DNA from: Amphritea japonica ATCC BAA-1530
GTDB lineage: Bacteria > Pseudomonadota > Gammaproteobacteria > Pseudomonadales > Balneatricaceae
Assembly: GCF_016592435.1 (NCBI RefSeq)
Contig: NZ_AP014545.1
Span: 3,691,001 to 3,755,000 of the forward strand
DNA length: 64,000 nucleotides
Reading direction: 5' to 3'
Position 1 is the stretch's first letter. The number at the start of each line of letters is the position of its first letter. The notes beneath the pieces were generated by a model. The model ran no database searches and was not told the DNA's origin. It worked only from the letters and a program-made list of their open reading frames with translations. Below, one piece after another: positions 17,631-26,559 of the stretch. The position numbers were made by a program, and so were the translations under genes.

Positions 17631-18998
17631 TTACGATAAAGATAAGTGATACTTTTCGATGATTCGATACAATGTCACTCTGGATACACCCAACACCTTG
17701 GCTGTCTGTGTCATATTATTATGGCAGTATCTTATGGCACTGATAACCGCCTCTTTCTCCGCCTTTTCTCGTGCCTCTTCCAATGAGATAACTGGCCGAT
17801 CATCATCTGTACTGTAGCTCTGCAGGTCCAGGTCATCCGGCTTAATCAGCCGCCCATCGCACATAACAATTGCCCGGCGTATCCGATTAATAAGCTCCCT
17901 GACATTACCTGGCCAGCTGTATCGTTCCATCACCTGTAGAGATGTCTGAGAGAAACCTTTAAGTTTTGCCTGCCCATCTGAAACAAAGCGGTCAAAGAAG
18001 AACTGGGCCATCAACTGAGTATCACCTTCTCTTTCTCGCAACGGTGGTGGCTGCAACTGAAGAACATTCAATCGATACAAGAGATCCTCACGAAATCGAC
18101 CACTTTTAACGGCTGCATCAAGATCAACATTCGTTGCTGCAACCACTCTGACATCCACAGGAATTTCTGTATTGCCACCCAACCGTTGAATTACATTTTC
18201 CTGCAAGAATCGCAGCAGATTAACCTGCATATCAAAAGGCAAGTCTCCTATTTCATCAAGAAAAAGAGTGCCTCCGGCTGCCGCCTCGATCTGGCCACAT
18301 TTCTGCGAATTAGCGCCCGTAAATGCACCTTTTTCATAGCCAAATAATTCAGACTGTATGAGATTTTCAGGGATAGCACCGCAATTAACAGCAATGAATG
18401 GCTTGTCTGCACGGCCGGAGCGCTCATGGACAGCCCTCGCGATCAGCTCTTTTCCGGTTCCGCTTTCTCCATATATCAAAACAGGCGCATCGACACTGGC
18501 AACCTTACGAATCGAGCCAAACAATTTAATCATCGATGGACTACTCCCCACCATCTCATACTCATCGTAGCCTTGTTCCAAGTCATCTAAGCATAGGCTT
18601 GCCATTCCATGAGCATGGCCTAGTGTCGACAGCAGACGCATATAGTCTACCTCTGAGAGAGGCAGCGTATAATAATCATGACAAGTTTCACGAATCAATT
18701 TACAAAAAGCTCGCTCATGTAAACACTCAGTACTAGTGATAATCACCCATTCGATGGTGCGATAATCAGTCAAAAGAGCCTCTACTTCGCGAAGCTGACC
18801 GGGTTCAACACTGACAAGCTGAATTAAACCAACACTATACTTTTGATTATCAATAATGCTTCTAGCTTCCTGCAGGCACTCTACTTCTTCAATATCCCAG
18901 CCCTGCAGAGAGATAGTGGCTTTGCTAATAGAGTCAATCTTATTATTTGTCCGTACATATAAAACTGGACGACGTAATTCCACCATTGGAATATTCAC
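17631..18998 (-). CDS. VpsR/NtrC-like sigma-54 activator, degenerate receiver
   Basis: 455 residues. Residues 1-125 resemble a receiver fold but have no Asp at the usual phosphorylation strand (GLIQLVSVE). The AAA+ domain has Walker A GESGTGKE, the sigma-54 contact loop GAFTGA and Walker [10 protein letters not shown] Fis-type helix-turn-helix ends the protein ([19 protein letters not shown]). This layout matches VpsR-like biofilm regulators, some of which bind cyclic di-GMP; unlike V. cholerae VpsR, GAFTGA is intact here, so it should act with sigma-54. Start GTG at 18998 has AGGGG six bases upstream; GTG at 19004 and ATG at 18986 are alternatives. Its position directly before the fap-like operon suggests it is the operon's regulator. 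Confidence 0.82.
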   Translation of the reverse strand: MNIPMVELRRPVLYVRTNNKIDSISKATISLQGWDIEEVECLQEARSIIDNQKYSVGLIQLVSVEPGQLREVEALLTDYRTIEWVIITSTECLHERAFCKLIRETCHDYYTLPLSEVDYMRLLSTLGHAHGMASLCLDDLEQGYDEYEMVGSSPSMIKLFGSIRKVASVDAPVLIYGESGTGKELIARAVHERSGRADKPFIAVNCGAIPENLIQSELFGYEKGAFTGANSQKCGQIEAAAGGTLFLDEIGDLPFDMQVNLLRFLQENVIQRLGGNTEIPVDVRVVAATNVDLDAAVKSGRFREDLLYRLNVLQLQPPPLREREGDTQLMAQFFFDRFVSDGQAKLKGFSQTSLQVMERYSWPGNVRELINRIRRAIVMCDGRLIKPDDLDLQSYSTDDDRPVISLEEAREKAEKEAVISAIRYCHNNMTQTAKVLGVSRVTLYRIIEKYHLSLS

Positions 18999-19423
18999 AC
19001 ACACCCCCTACTCCCTCATCCTGCATCACTAACCCATGTGATGCCGCACCTAAGGGCCCGTTCTCCAATAAGCGACAAGCCTATGTCGCAAATAAGAGGA
19101 TAGTTTATAAAAACAGCAGGGGTTACTAAATCATCCCGGAATGGGGACATTTAACTTGACAATATTTCATTAAGAAAATATGAGAAGCGAGTAGCTTTTG
19201 ACGCGTTTTCCCTAATTACCTATAGGGCAAATGTCCTAAAGCATCAGTTTTTCAACATCCAATTAACTCATCTTTATAAACATAATAGAATCAGCAGAAT
19301 ATATAATTCACGCAGACAATAGCATCAAGAACTATCAATATAAACAAGAGGTTATTGCCTTAATAGCAACCTGATCAGCTACCCCCTCGCTACAAGTATA
19401 TTTAACTAACTGGAGGTATCATC

Positions 19424-19492
19424 ATGTCTAGATCCAAGCTCGCTGCCAAAATGACACACAAGCAAGCCGGACAACTCCCAGCTGAGAAGTAA
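19424..19492 (+). CDS. Possible 22-residue peptide gene
   Basis: ATG to TAA encoding a basic 22-residue peptide (starts MSRSKLAAKM, ends LPAEK). It has an excellent ribosome-binding site, TGGAGGT, seven bases upstream, better than most genes in the window. No hydrophobic segment and no known family. It might be a real small protein, a leader peptide or a chance frame. Confidence 0.35.
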   Translation: MSRSKLAAKMTHKQAGQLPAEK

Positions 19493-19515
19493 TAGAGAGA
19501 GGCATCGATACCATT

Positions 19516-19581
19516 ATGAGCAAAGTTACTGATAGCGCCGTAAAACCAGCATTATCAACTGCCAAATGCCGGCACCATTAA
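19516..19581 (+). CDS. Possible 21-residue peptide gene
   Basis: ATG to TAA, 21 residues ending in KCRHH, 23 bases after the preceding tiny ORF. It has no strong ribosome-binding site of its own. Entered because the two small frames lie in tandem; weakly supported. Confidence 0.2.
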   Translation: MSKVTDSAVKPALSTAKCRHH

Positions 19582-19834
19582 TTTTTTGTATTCCGACTCA
19601 GTAAGAACTCACGCTATGTACTGAGGATTCCTCTTTGAGGTGGGTTTGAGGCAAGCAATATCACGATAGCAACAATGGAGACCTGCATAAGAAAGACCTT
19701 GAAGCACTTCGTATAATCTCACGAACCTTAAGCGTCGGGACAAGCATGGGAAAGACCACTGCATCGATAAAAGCCTTCTGGACATATTTTCTGTGCATTC
19801 GTCATCATAAGCGGTAGATGCACCTGATTTTTGA

Positions 19835-19876
19835 CAAAAAAAAGGGCCGCAGATTCATTAAGAAAATGCGGCCCTA
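19835..19876 (-). terminator. Terminator of dctPQM
   Basis: GGGCCGC with its partner GCGGCCC across a 17-base loop, followed on the minus strand by eight T; about 45 bases after the dctM stop. Confidence 0.8.
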
Positions 19877-19921
19877 AACAGTTACTCATCCGGATTGGGT
19901 GGATGAACGGCTGATTACAAA

Positions 19922-21319
19922 CTAATAACCATTCAAGTGATCGATATATTCCGGCAAGAACAGCGAGATCTGCGGTATATAAGTGATCAATATCAGGAAG
20001 AACAACAGCAAACATAACCAAGGCAAGCAGGCTTTTATTACCCAGATCATATTCTTACCGGTGATACCTGCGGTCACAAAGAGGTTCAAGCCTACCGGAG
20101 GTGTCAGCATGCCAATTTCCATATTCACCACCATGATAATACCCAGATGAATCGGATCGATACCCAGCTGAGTCGCTATTGGGAACAGAATAGGAGCCAT
20201 GATCAGAATGATCGCAGAAGGCTCCATAAAGTTACCCGCTATCAACAGCAGAATATTCACTACAATCAGAAAGCCCCAGGCTGGCAGCCCCCAGTTAACG
20301 ATCACTTCAGCAATCTGATGAGGGATACGCTCAGTCGTCAATACATGTGCAAACAGCATCGCATTAGCAATAATAAACAGCAGCATCAGAGACACTTTCG
20401 TGGCATCCAGAATAACCTTACGTACTTCAGGATGACGAACTGACTTAGGAATAGCCCATAGCATCTGCAATATATTACGGATAGTTGCTGAGCCTGCGGA
20501 CTCGCCCTCATTCTGCCATGCGATCCCCTTCATTGGACCAATATCACGATAGCCAAGCACTGAGACCATGTACGCATATACTGCAGCAACTGCTGCGGCT
20601 TCAGTCGGACTGGCAATACCGCCATAAATGGAGCCCAATACGATGATAATCAACATCAGGCCGCCCAGGGCGATAATGAAAGACTTACCTAAATGCCGGA
20701 ATCCCGGAAAGGGCTCAGCAGGCAGCTTCATTATCCGCGCGGCGATATAGATGGCAATCATCAGAATACCGCCCATCATCAAACCCGGAATAAAGCCCGC
20801 CATAAACATACGCGATGCTGATACTTCAGTCGCAGCAGCATACACCAGCATAACAATCGAAGGCGGAATCAAAATACCGAGAGTACCGGCATTAGCAATT
20901 ACGCCAGCGGCAAATGACTCTGGGTATCCAGAACGTACCATACCCGCGATAACAATAGTTCCGATCGCCGCCACAGTCGCAGGCGAAGAGCCCGATACGG
21001 CAGCAAACAGCATACACGCCATAACCGATGCCATCGCCAGTCCACCACGCACATGGCCGACACTATCAACGGCAAAATTAATCAGCCGCTTAGCCACACC
21101 GCCGGTCGATAAGAAGGCCGATGACAGGATAAAGAAAGGGATCGCCAGCAGCGTATAGTGCTCAGACGTTGCCTCAAAAAATTTCAATGACACTGAAGCC
21201 AGTGAGTCGTTTGAGAACAGAAGAATTGTCGTCACGCTGGACAAACCCAGAGCGATCGCAATCGGCATGCCCATAAACATACAGGCAAACAGAATAATAA
21301 ATAGCGCAGCAGTAGTCAT
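19922..21319 (-). CDS. dctM: TRAP C4-dicarboxylate transporter, large permease DctM
   Basis: 465 residues with about 12-13 membrane helices, the ion-coupled channel subunit of a TRAP transporter in the inner membrane. Family segments are LLAIPFFILSSAFLSTGG, ATVAAIGTIVIAGMV, GTLGILIPPSIVMLVYA, SPTEAAAVAAVYA and LTPPVGLNLFVTAG. It is slightly longer than the typical 427 residues because of a hydrophilic insertion near 240-300 (GPMKGIAWQNEGES). It overlaps the end of dctQ by four bases, so the two are translationally coupled. Substrate is inferred as succinate/fumarate/malate from the linked DctBD pair. Confidence 0.93.
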   Translation of the reverse strand: MTTAALFIILFACMFMGMPIAIALGLSSVTTILLFSNDSLASVSLKFFEATSEHYTLLAIPFFILSSAFLSTGGVAKRLINFAVDSVGHVRGGLAMASVMACMLFAAVSGSSPATVAAIGTIVIAGMVRSGYPESFAAGVIANAGTLGILIPPSIVMLVYAAATEVSASRMFMAGFIPGLMMGGILMIAIYIAARIMKLPAEPFPGFRHLGKSFIIALGGLMLIIIVLGSIYGGIASPTEAAAVAAVYAYMVSVLGYRDIGPMKGIAWQNEGESAGSATIRNILQMLWAIPKSVRHPEVRKVILDATKVSLMLLFIIANAMLFAHVLTTERIPHQIAEVIVNWGLPAWGFLIVVNILLLIAGNFMEPSAIILIMAPILFPIATQLGIDPIHLGIIMVVNMEIGMLTPPVGLNLFVTAGITGKNMIWVIKACLPWLCLLLFFLILITYIPQISLFLPEYIDHLNGY

Positions 21320-21906
21320 GAGCGATCCCCTCTGTCTGAATCCTTACGTTCTTTCTCGAGTCTTTCCTGCTCTTCCATCGCTTTCAGTTCTTTCGCTATC
21401 TCCATGCTTTCTTCGGCTTCATCATGCATACCAAAGCCCTCAGTCTGATGCTTAAGTACTTTCCAGCCCAGCTCTAAGAAGCGAATGATTAGCATTGCAA
21501 AACCGATCACCAGAATACTCATCGCCATCCATTTCTGAATTGGCATATCTTCCAGCTCGATGCCGATCATTTTCATCTTGCTCAGATAGATCCACGAGCC
21601 ATAAAGTAACAACCCGCTGTAGACCAGGCACAGGCCAATCGCGACCAGCGTAAAGAAGCGGTGTGCATTTTTCGGCAGCAACTTAACAAACACATCAACA
21701 CCGATATGCGCACCGACTTTAATGCCGTACGAAGCACCATAAAGCACAAACCAGGCAGCCAACAGAAGAGTCATCTCCTGCGCCCAGTGAATACCCGAAT
21801 TAAAGCCAAAGCGCATTACCACCTCAGCAAATACCAGTAGCGTCATCGCCACCAGCAGCAGGGAGAGAAACGTCTCTTCCAGCTTTGTGATTAGATTACG
21901 AACCAT
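21316..21906 (-). CDS. dctQ: TRAP C4-dicarboxylate transporter, small permease DctQ
   Basis: 196 residues with four membrane helices and the family motif WAQEMTLLLAAWFVLYGASYG (helices 2-3). The C-terminal 40 residues are a highly charged cytoplasmic tail rich in Glu and Lys, unusual in length for DctQ. It pairs with DctM in the membrane. It lies 224 bases downstream of dctP, a gap with a small hairpin (GAGCC-AGAAT-GGCTC near 21992) that might tune expression of the permeases relative to the abundant binding protein. Confidence 0.9.
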   Translation of the reverse strand: MVRNLITKLEETFLSLLLVAMTLLVFAEVVMRFGFNSGIHWAQEMTLLLAAWFVLYGASYGIKVGAHIGVDVFVKLLPKNAHRFFTLVAIGLCLVYSGLLLYGSWIYLSKMKMIGIELEDMPIQKWMAMSILVIGFAMLIIRFLELGWKVLKHQTEGFGMHDEAEESMEIAKELKAMEEQERLEKERKDSDRGDRS

Positions 21907-22130
21907 AACGGCCCCCTTAATAACAACGGTGAACTTCCTACCTTGTCATTGTGATAACAGGTGCTTCACAGGACAGCCTTACAAGCCCATACAGAGCCAG
22001 AATGGCTCTCCTGTGAAACCAAAGAGTTAAATATCTATAGAGAGGGTGCTGCGACAGGGCCTATACTCCCGTCGCAGCTATCGTGCTTAGTCACCCTAAA
22101 GATCTCGCAGAGATCTTCGGAAAACCTGCT

Positions 22131-23114
22131 TTACTGGTTAGACGCTTCAGCGGCTTTTATCAGATCAGCACCGATTTCATCCGCAAACTGAGCCCAAACT
22201 GGCTTCATAGCTGTCACCCATAGGGCACGCTCTTCAGCTGAGATCTCGATAACTTCAGAACGCTTAGAGTCGATAATCGCCTGCTTATCACTGTTCGCTT
22301 TATCTGCAGCGATACCGTTACCAAACGCGATCGCTTCATCCAAAGCCGCTTTTATTTCAGAACGCAGATCAGCATCCAGACCACCCCAGAATTCAGCAGA
22401 AGTCACGACCATGTAATCCAGCACACCGTGATTTGACTCAGTGATGAAGGGCTGTACTTCGAAAAACTTCTTGGAGAAGATGTTAGACCAGGTATTTTCC
22501 TGTCCATCAATCGCCTTCGTTTGCAGCAGTGTAAATACTTCAGAGAAAGGCTTCTTCAAAGGAACCGCGTCCACCGCTTCAAACTGTGCCTGCAGCACAT
22601 CAGAGGTCATGATGCGGAACTTTTTACCACTTGCATCGGCAGGTACTTTCAGCGGATCGCTGGCAGATAGCTGCTTCATACCGTTGTGCAGGTAGCCCAG
22701 GCCGACCAAACCTTTAGACTCAAGAGAGGTCAGCATTTTCTGGCCATCAGCACTGCTTTGAAAACGCTCAACGGCATCGATATCCTTAAACAGGAACGGC
22801 AGATCAAACAACTGTAGAGACTTAGTATATTTCTGGAACTTAGACAGGGATGGCGCCGCCATCTGCACATCACCCAGCAACATCGCCTCCAGCACCTTAT
22901 TATCGCCAAACAACTGTGAACTAGGGAAAACATTCACTTCCACTTTTCCTGCCAGACGCTCAGCAACCAGTTCAGCAAACTTGTTGGCCATTTGACCTTT
23001 AGGCGTATTTTCTGCCACTACGTGAGAAAACTTAATTTCAACCGGTGCAGCTATTGCTGATGTTGCACCAAGAGTCAGAGCCATTGCCGTAACGGCCGCA
23101 GTAAGTAAACGCAT
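22131..23114 (-). CDS. dctP: TRAP transporter periplasmic C4-dicarboxylate-binding protein DctP
   Basis: 327 residues. A signal peptide (MRLLTAAVTAMALTLG, cleavage near SAIAAPV) exports it to the periplasm, where it delivers substrate to DctQM. The DctP family pattern is clear: IKFSHVVAENTPKGQMA at the start, VEVNVFPSSQLFGDN, and the carboxylate-binding Arg in GKKFRIMTS. ATG at 23114 is preceded by GGAGAA; an in-frame TTG four codons upstream is unlikely. First gene of dctPQM, behind a sigma-54 promoter and opposite a chemoreceptor. Confidence 0.95.
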   Translation of the reverse strand: MRLLTAAVTAMALTLGATSAIAAPVEIKFSHVVAENTPKGQMANKFAELVAERLAGKVEVNVFPSSQLFGDNKVLEAMLLGDVQMAAPSLSKFQKYTKSLQLFDLPFLFKDIDAVERFQSSADGQKMLTSLESKGLVGLGYLHNGMKQLSASDPLKVPADASGKKFRIMTSDVLQAQFEAVDAVPLKKPFSEVFTLLQTKAIDGQENTWSNIFSKKFFEVQPFITESNHGVLDYMVVTSAEFWGGLDADLRSEIKAALDEAIAFGNGIAADKANSDKQAIIDSKRSEVIEISAEERALWVTAMKPVWAQFADEIGADLIKAAEASNQ

Positions 23115-23491
23115 ATGCTTCTCCAATATTGTAATTATTCAGGCGCTTTTGGGTCTAACAGCAGAACCCGCGCTCAATTTCTTTTTTTTTACACATTGGT
23201 TAGAGCAAAGTACGCGCCAACTATCGAAAAAAGCCTAGAGAAATATTTTTTACTATGTCAAAACAATAAGTTGGGACAGTACTCTCTGTTGAAGCTCAAA
23301 TAGATGGCAACTAACTTACGGGCGGAAAACCACCCATTTACGACGAGAACAAAGAGGGGTTTCCACTCAATCGCAAGGGCTGATCCGTGAAATTACCCAA
23401 AATGCTGACATAGACAGTCGCACCGTACGCTACAGACAGGTATATTAGTGGCAAACTTAAAAAGCCTGATAATTCATCCGGATATCTAATT
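23115..23491. other. Divergent control region between dctP and the chemoreceptor
   Basis: 377 bases. It holds the sigma-54 promoter of dctP (23204-23220). Upstream of it (23230-23490) is space for DctD-binding sites; I could not pick out a clear repeat. No gene is seen in it. Confidence 0.55.
23204..23220 (-). promoter_or_regulatory. Sigma-54 (-24/-12) promoter of dctPQM
   Basis: Minus strand TTGGCGCGTACTTTGCT: GG and GC exactly ten bases apart, TTGCT -12 block, and one mismatch from TTGGCACG in the -24 block. The predicted start is about 80 bases before dctP, matching control by the linked sigma-54 activator DctD. Confidence 0.75.
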
Positions 23492-25087
23492 ATGGCGATT
23501 CAAACCAAAGTAAATTTAAGCCTCGCTTTTGTCTTTCTTATTGTACTGATCACCTCTATCACTGCGATCTATAGAAGCGAAACCGGCCTGTCATCCGAAA
23601 TTGCGCTGCAAAATACGCAAAGCACTGCCGATGCTTACTTCGACAGTATCAACATCATGATGCTGAGCGGCACGATGAACAACCGGCAAGCACTGCAATC
23701 AAAAATCCTTGCGAACCCGGATCTGATCGAAGCACGCATCATACGTGGCGATCCAGTTACAAGCATGTACGGTGAAGGCACATCGGATTCACATATCCAG
23801 GATGATCTGGATAGACGAGCAATGACGGGCGAGAACATAGCCGTTGAACTGGATGATGAGAAAGGCCACCGGATGACCATTATCCATCCGATGCGAGCCA
23901 GCTCAGATTATAAAGGTACCAACTGTCTGACGTGCCACCCGGTTGAGGAAGGTGCGATTCTGGGTGCTGTTCGCGTGACCTATAGCTTTGAGAAAATTGA
24001 TAAGCATATCTTCACTAATATCAGAAACATCGCTCTTGTCGAACTGGCTATGTTTATTATCGCGCTGTTTTTAGTCGGCTGGATGATTCACCGAATCGTC
24101 ATTAAACCGATCAATAAAATGAACGATACCATTCGGGATATTGAGCAGAATGCAGATCTGACTCAGCAGCTGGACATACAATCTAATGATGAAATTGGCC
24201 AGATGTCCGTTTCATTCAACAGCATGCTCCGGACCTTTCACGACAGTATTCAGCACGTCGTCCAGTCAATTGAGATGCTGGGCCAGTGTAGCAGTCATAT
24301 CAATGATATCTCTGAGATGGCTAACAGCGGCACAGCAAAACAGATAAGCCGGGCTGAAGCGGTCACCAATGCAATGATCGCAATGGATGGCGCTACACAG
24401 AACGTTTCCGCCACCGCCGACGTCACCATTAAAGCGTCTGATAAAGCGTTACAGGAAACCCGTAGCGGCGTTGATATCACCTCCGCTACCGTGAAGAAGA
24501 TTGAATCTCTGCAGCAGCAGATCCAGCACGCAACCGAGGTTATCGTTCAACTCGAACAGCAAAGCTATAACATCGATGCTGTATTAAGCGTGATTCAGGA
24601 TATCGCCGAGCAAACCAATCTCCTTGCACTTAACGCGGCGATTGAGGCGGCACGTGCAGGTGAGCAGGGCCGAGGTTTCGCCGTCGTCGCAGATGAAGTT
24701 CGAACCCTTTCTCAACGGACTCAGAACGCCACGGTTGAGATCAACGGTATTATCGGCTCGCTGCAGCAAAATGCGAAGGGCGCCGCCCAGGTAATGGGGC
24801 AGGCAAGCAAAGAAACCGAATCGAATGTTAAAGAAGTTCAAGAAACCTCAGCGGTACTCTTTAATATTCAAAAAGAGATGGAAGCGATTACTGAAACCAA
24901 CCATAGCATCTCCGAATCCGTGAAGCAGAGCGGTGCAGCTACGCTGGAAATCGAGGGCGCGGTTAATGAAATAAATGAGGGCAGTGAACACGCTAAAGAC
25001 CGGGTTGTACGTTTATCGTCAATCGCGGTACAGCTGAATAACCTGGCGGATGAACTGGATAAAAGGGCGAAGCAATTTAAGCTCTGA
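23492..25087 (+). CDS. Methyl-accepting chemotaxis protein with c-type haem motif in the sensor domain
   Basis: 531 residues: TM1 (8-28), a periplasmic domain of about 155 residues, TM2 (about 183-205), HAMP (about 207-260), then the long methyl-accepting helical hairpin with the conserved tip [32 protein letters not shown]. The periplasmic domain contains CLTCHP near residue 149, a CxxCH covalent haem attachment site, in a DUF3365-like setting. So it may sense redox state or a gas such as oxygen or NO. No C-terminal CheR pentapeptide is visible (ends KQFKL). It lies between the dicarboxylate transporter and dctBD. Confidence 0.9.
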   Translation: MAIQTKVNLSLAFVFLIVLITSITAIYRSETGLSSEIALQNTQSTADAYFDSINIMMLSGTMNNRQALQSKILANPDLIEARIIRGDPVTSMYGEGTSDSHIQDDLDRRAMTGENIAVELDDEKGHRMTIIHPMRASSDYKGTNCLTCHPVEEGAILGAVRVTYSFEKIDKHIFTNIRNIALVELAMFIIALFLVGWMIHRIVIKPINKMNDTIRDIEQNADLTQQLDIQSNDEIGQMSVSFNSMLRTFHDSIQHVVQSIEMLGQCSSHINDISEMANSGTAKQISRAEAVTNAMIAMDGATQNVSATADVTIKASDKALQETRSGVDITSATVKKIESLQQQIQHATEVIVQLEQQSYNIDAVLSVIQDIAEQTNLLALNAAIEAARAGEQGRGFAVVADEVRTLSQRTQNATVEINGIIGSLQQNAKGAAQVMGQASKETESNVKEVQETSAVLFNIQKEMEAITETNHSISESVKQSGAATLEIEGAVNEINEGSEHAKDRVVRLSSIAVQLNNLADELDKRAKQFKL

Positions 25088-25104
25088 TTCCAGTTTCTAC
25101 TCAG

Positions 25105-25135
25105 AAAAACGGCGACCCTGGGGTCGCCGTTTTTA
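25105..25135. terminator. Bidirectional terminator, chemoreceptor and dctD
   Basis: AACGGCGACCC-TG-GGGTCGCCGTT, a perfect 11-bp stem between A and T runs, shared by the two convergent genes. Confidence 0.92.
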
Positions 25136-25152
25136 TATCTGCTACTCAGCCT

Positions 25153-26529
25153 TTATTTGTAATCTTTCTTATCCAGCTCATACTTTTTCATTTTGTCATA
25201 GAGCGTCTTACGGGGAAGCCCCAAAGTTTCCTGCGTAAGCTTCAACGAGCCACTGTTGCGGGACAGCTCCTCTTCCAGGACCAGTTTTTCAAACTGCTCA
25301 ACCTGCTCTGGCAAGGTCATGCACTTACCTGGCGAAGAACCGTTCTGCTCCCCTACGGAGAAATCATAACTCGGCCCCAGCAACACATAGCGCTCAGCGA
25401 TATTCCGAAGCTCCCTGACATTACCGGGCCAGTGGTGAGCAACCAGCGCCCGCAACTTTTCGGCGCTCAGCTGTGGCACCTCTTTCTGATACTGGGCCGA
25501 TGCGATCAATGCAAAATGCTGAAACAGCATCGGAATATCTTCCCGCCGTTCTCTGAGCGGTGGAATCTCAAGACTCACAACGTTAAGACGATAATACAGA
25601 TCTTCCCGGTATTCGCCCAGCTCACTCAACTCGCGCAGGTTCACTTTAGTTGCAGCCACCACCCGAAGGTCCAGCGCGATTAACTCATTAGAGCCTAATC
25701 GCTCTATCGCCCTCTCCTCAAGCACCCGTAACAGTTTAACCTGTAACGACGGAGACATACTCTCGATCTCATCCAGGAACAAAGTGCCGCCATTGGCATG
25801 CTCGAACTTACCAATGCGACGACTTTTAGCATCAGTAAAAGCCCCCTTTTCATGGCCAAACAGCTCGCTCTCAATCAGATGCTCTGGCACCGCGCCACAG
25901 TTTATCGCCACAAAGTTCTTATCCCGGCGGTTACTGTGCTCATGAATATAGCGAGCTACCAGATCCTTACCCGAGCCGGTTTCAGCCTGAATCAGAATAT
26001 CCGCAGGCGTGTCAGCAATGTGCTGAATCATCGCCCTAAGCTGTTGAATACGTAAAGAATTACCAATAATCCGGGGGCCTATACCCCCTTGCGCCTCAAG
26101 CGCTTTACGCAAGTGTCTGTTTTCAAGGGTCAGACGACGCTTCTCAGCGGCACGACGGACAACGTCATTGAGTAACTCAGAGGAAAAAGGCTTCTCAATA
26201 AAGTCGTAAGCACCATCTCGCATAGCCCCCACAGCCATAGAGATATCACCATGCCCGGTTATCAGAATAACGGGCAAATCCGCATCAATATTGACGATCC
26301 TTTGCATCAATTCAAGCCCATCAATACCCGGCATATTGATATCACTGACCACAACCCCGGGCCAGTCCCGGTCAAGAAGGCTCAAGGCTTTTTCAGCACT
26401 CTCTGCAGCCACAACGTCATAGCCGGCTAGCTCCAGCGTCTGCCCAACGGCAATCCGGATATGTTTCTCATCATCAACTAACAAGATTTGATGCGGCTGC
26501 TTCTCTTCCGCTGTTATTTCAGCATTCAT
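25153..26529 (-). CDS. dctD: C4-dicarboxylate response regulator DctD (sigma-54 activator)
   Basis: 458 residues: receiver domain (1-125; acidic pair DDE near 19-21, phospho-acceptor Asp63 in VVSDINMPG, Lys near 112 in EKPF), AAA+ domain with Walker A AETGSGKD, GAFTDA (a variant of the usual GAFTGA loop, as in some DctD proteins) and LFLDEIES, and a Fis-type helix-turn-helix (LTQETLGLPRKTLYDKM). It activates sigma-54 transcription of dicarboxylate uptake genes when phosphorylated by DctB. It follows dctB by 30 bases on the same strand; the dctP promoter nearby is the evident target. Confidence 0.93.
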   Translation of the reverse strand: MNAEITAEEKQPHQILLVDDEKHIRIAVGQTLELAGYDVVAAESAEKALSLLDRDWPGVVVSDINMPGIDGLELMQRIVNIDADLPVILITGHGDISMAVGAMRDGAYDFIEKPFSSELLNDVVRRAAEKRRLTLENRHLRKALEAQGGIGPRIIGNSLRIQQLRAMIQHIADTPADILIQAETGSGKDLVARYIHEHSNRRDKNFVAINCGAVPEHLIESELFGHEKGAFTDAKSRRIGKFEHANGGTLFLDEIESMSPSLQVKLLRVLEERAIERLGSNELIALDLRVVAATKVNLRELSELGEYREDLYYRLNVVSLEIPPLRERREDIPMLFQHFALIASAQYQKEVPQLSAEKLRALVAHHWPGNVRELRNIAERYVLLGPSYDFSVGEQNGSSPGKCMTLPEQVEQFEKLVLEEELSRNSGSLKLTQETLGLPRKTLYDKMKKYELDKKDYK

Positions 26530-26559
26530 CGATCGCTCTTTATTCTTAACCGTTTCAAA

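Larger units (their letters stand above)
18999..19834. other. Long gap without a recognisable gene
   Basis: About 835 bases. Seen: palindrome GCGACA-N6-TGTCGC (19072-19089) upstream of the activator; a distant inverted pair GGACATTT (near 19145) and AAATGTCC (near 19226); two tiny ORFs (entered separately) near 19424-19581. After 19582 one frame stays open around 19640-19815, with no start or family recognised, possibly a decayed gene. Confidence 0.5.

Noticed and set aside
19640..19815. Open frame that could be a gene remnant upstream of the dctM end
   Set aside because: No start codon in a sensible position, no recognisable family; left as part of the gap description.
21961..22191. 76-residue frame between dctQ and dctP, plus strand
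   Set aside because: Half of it is antisense to dctP; composition is not protein-like and there is no ribosome-binding site.
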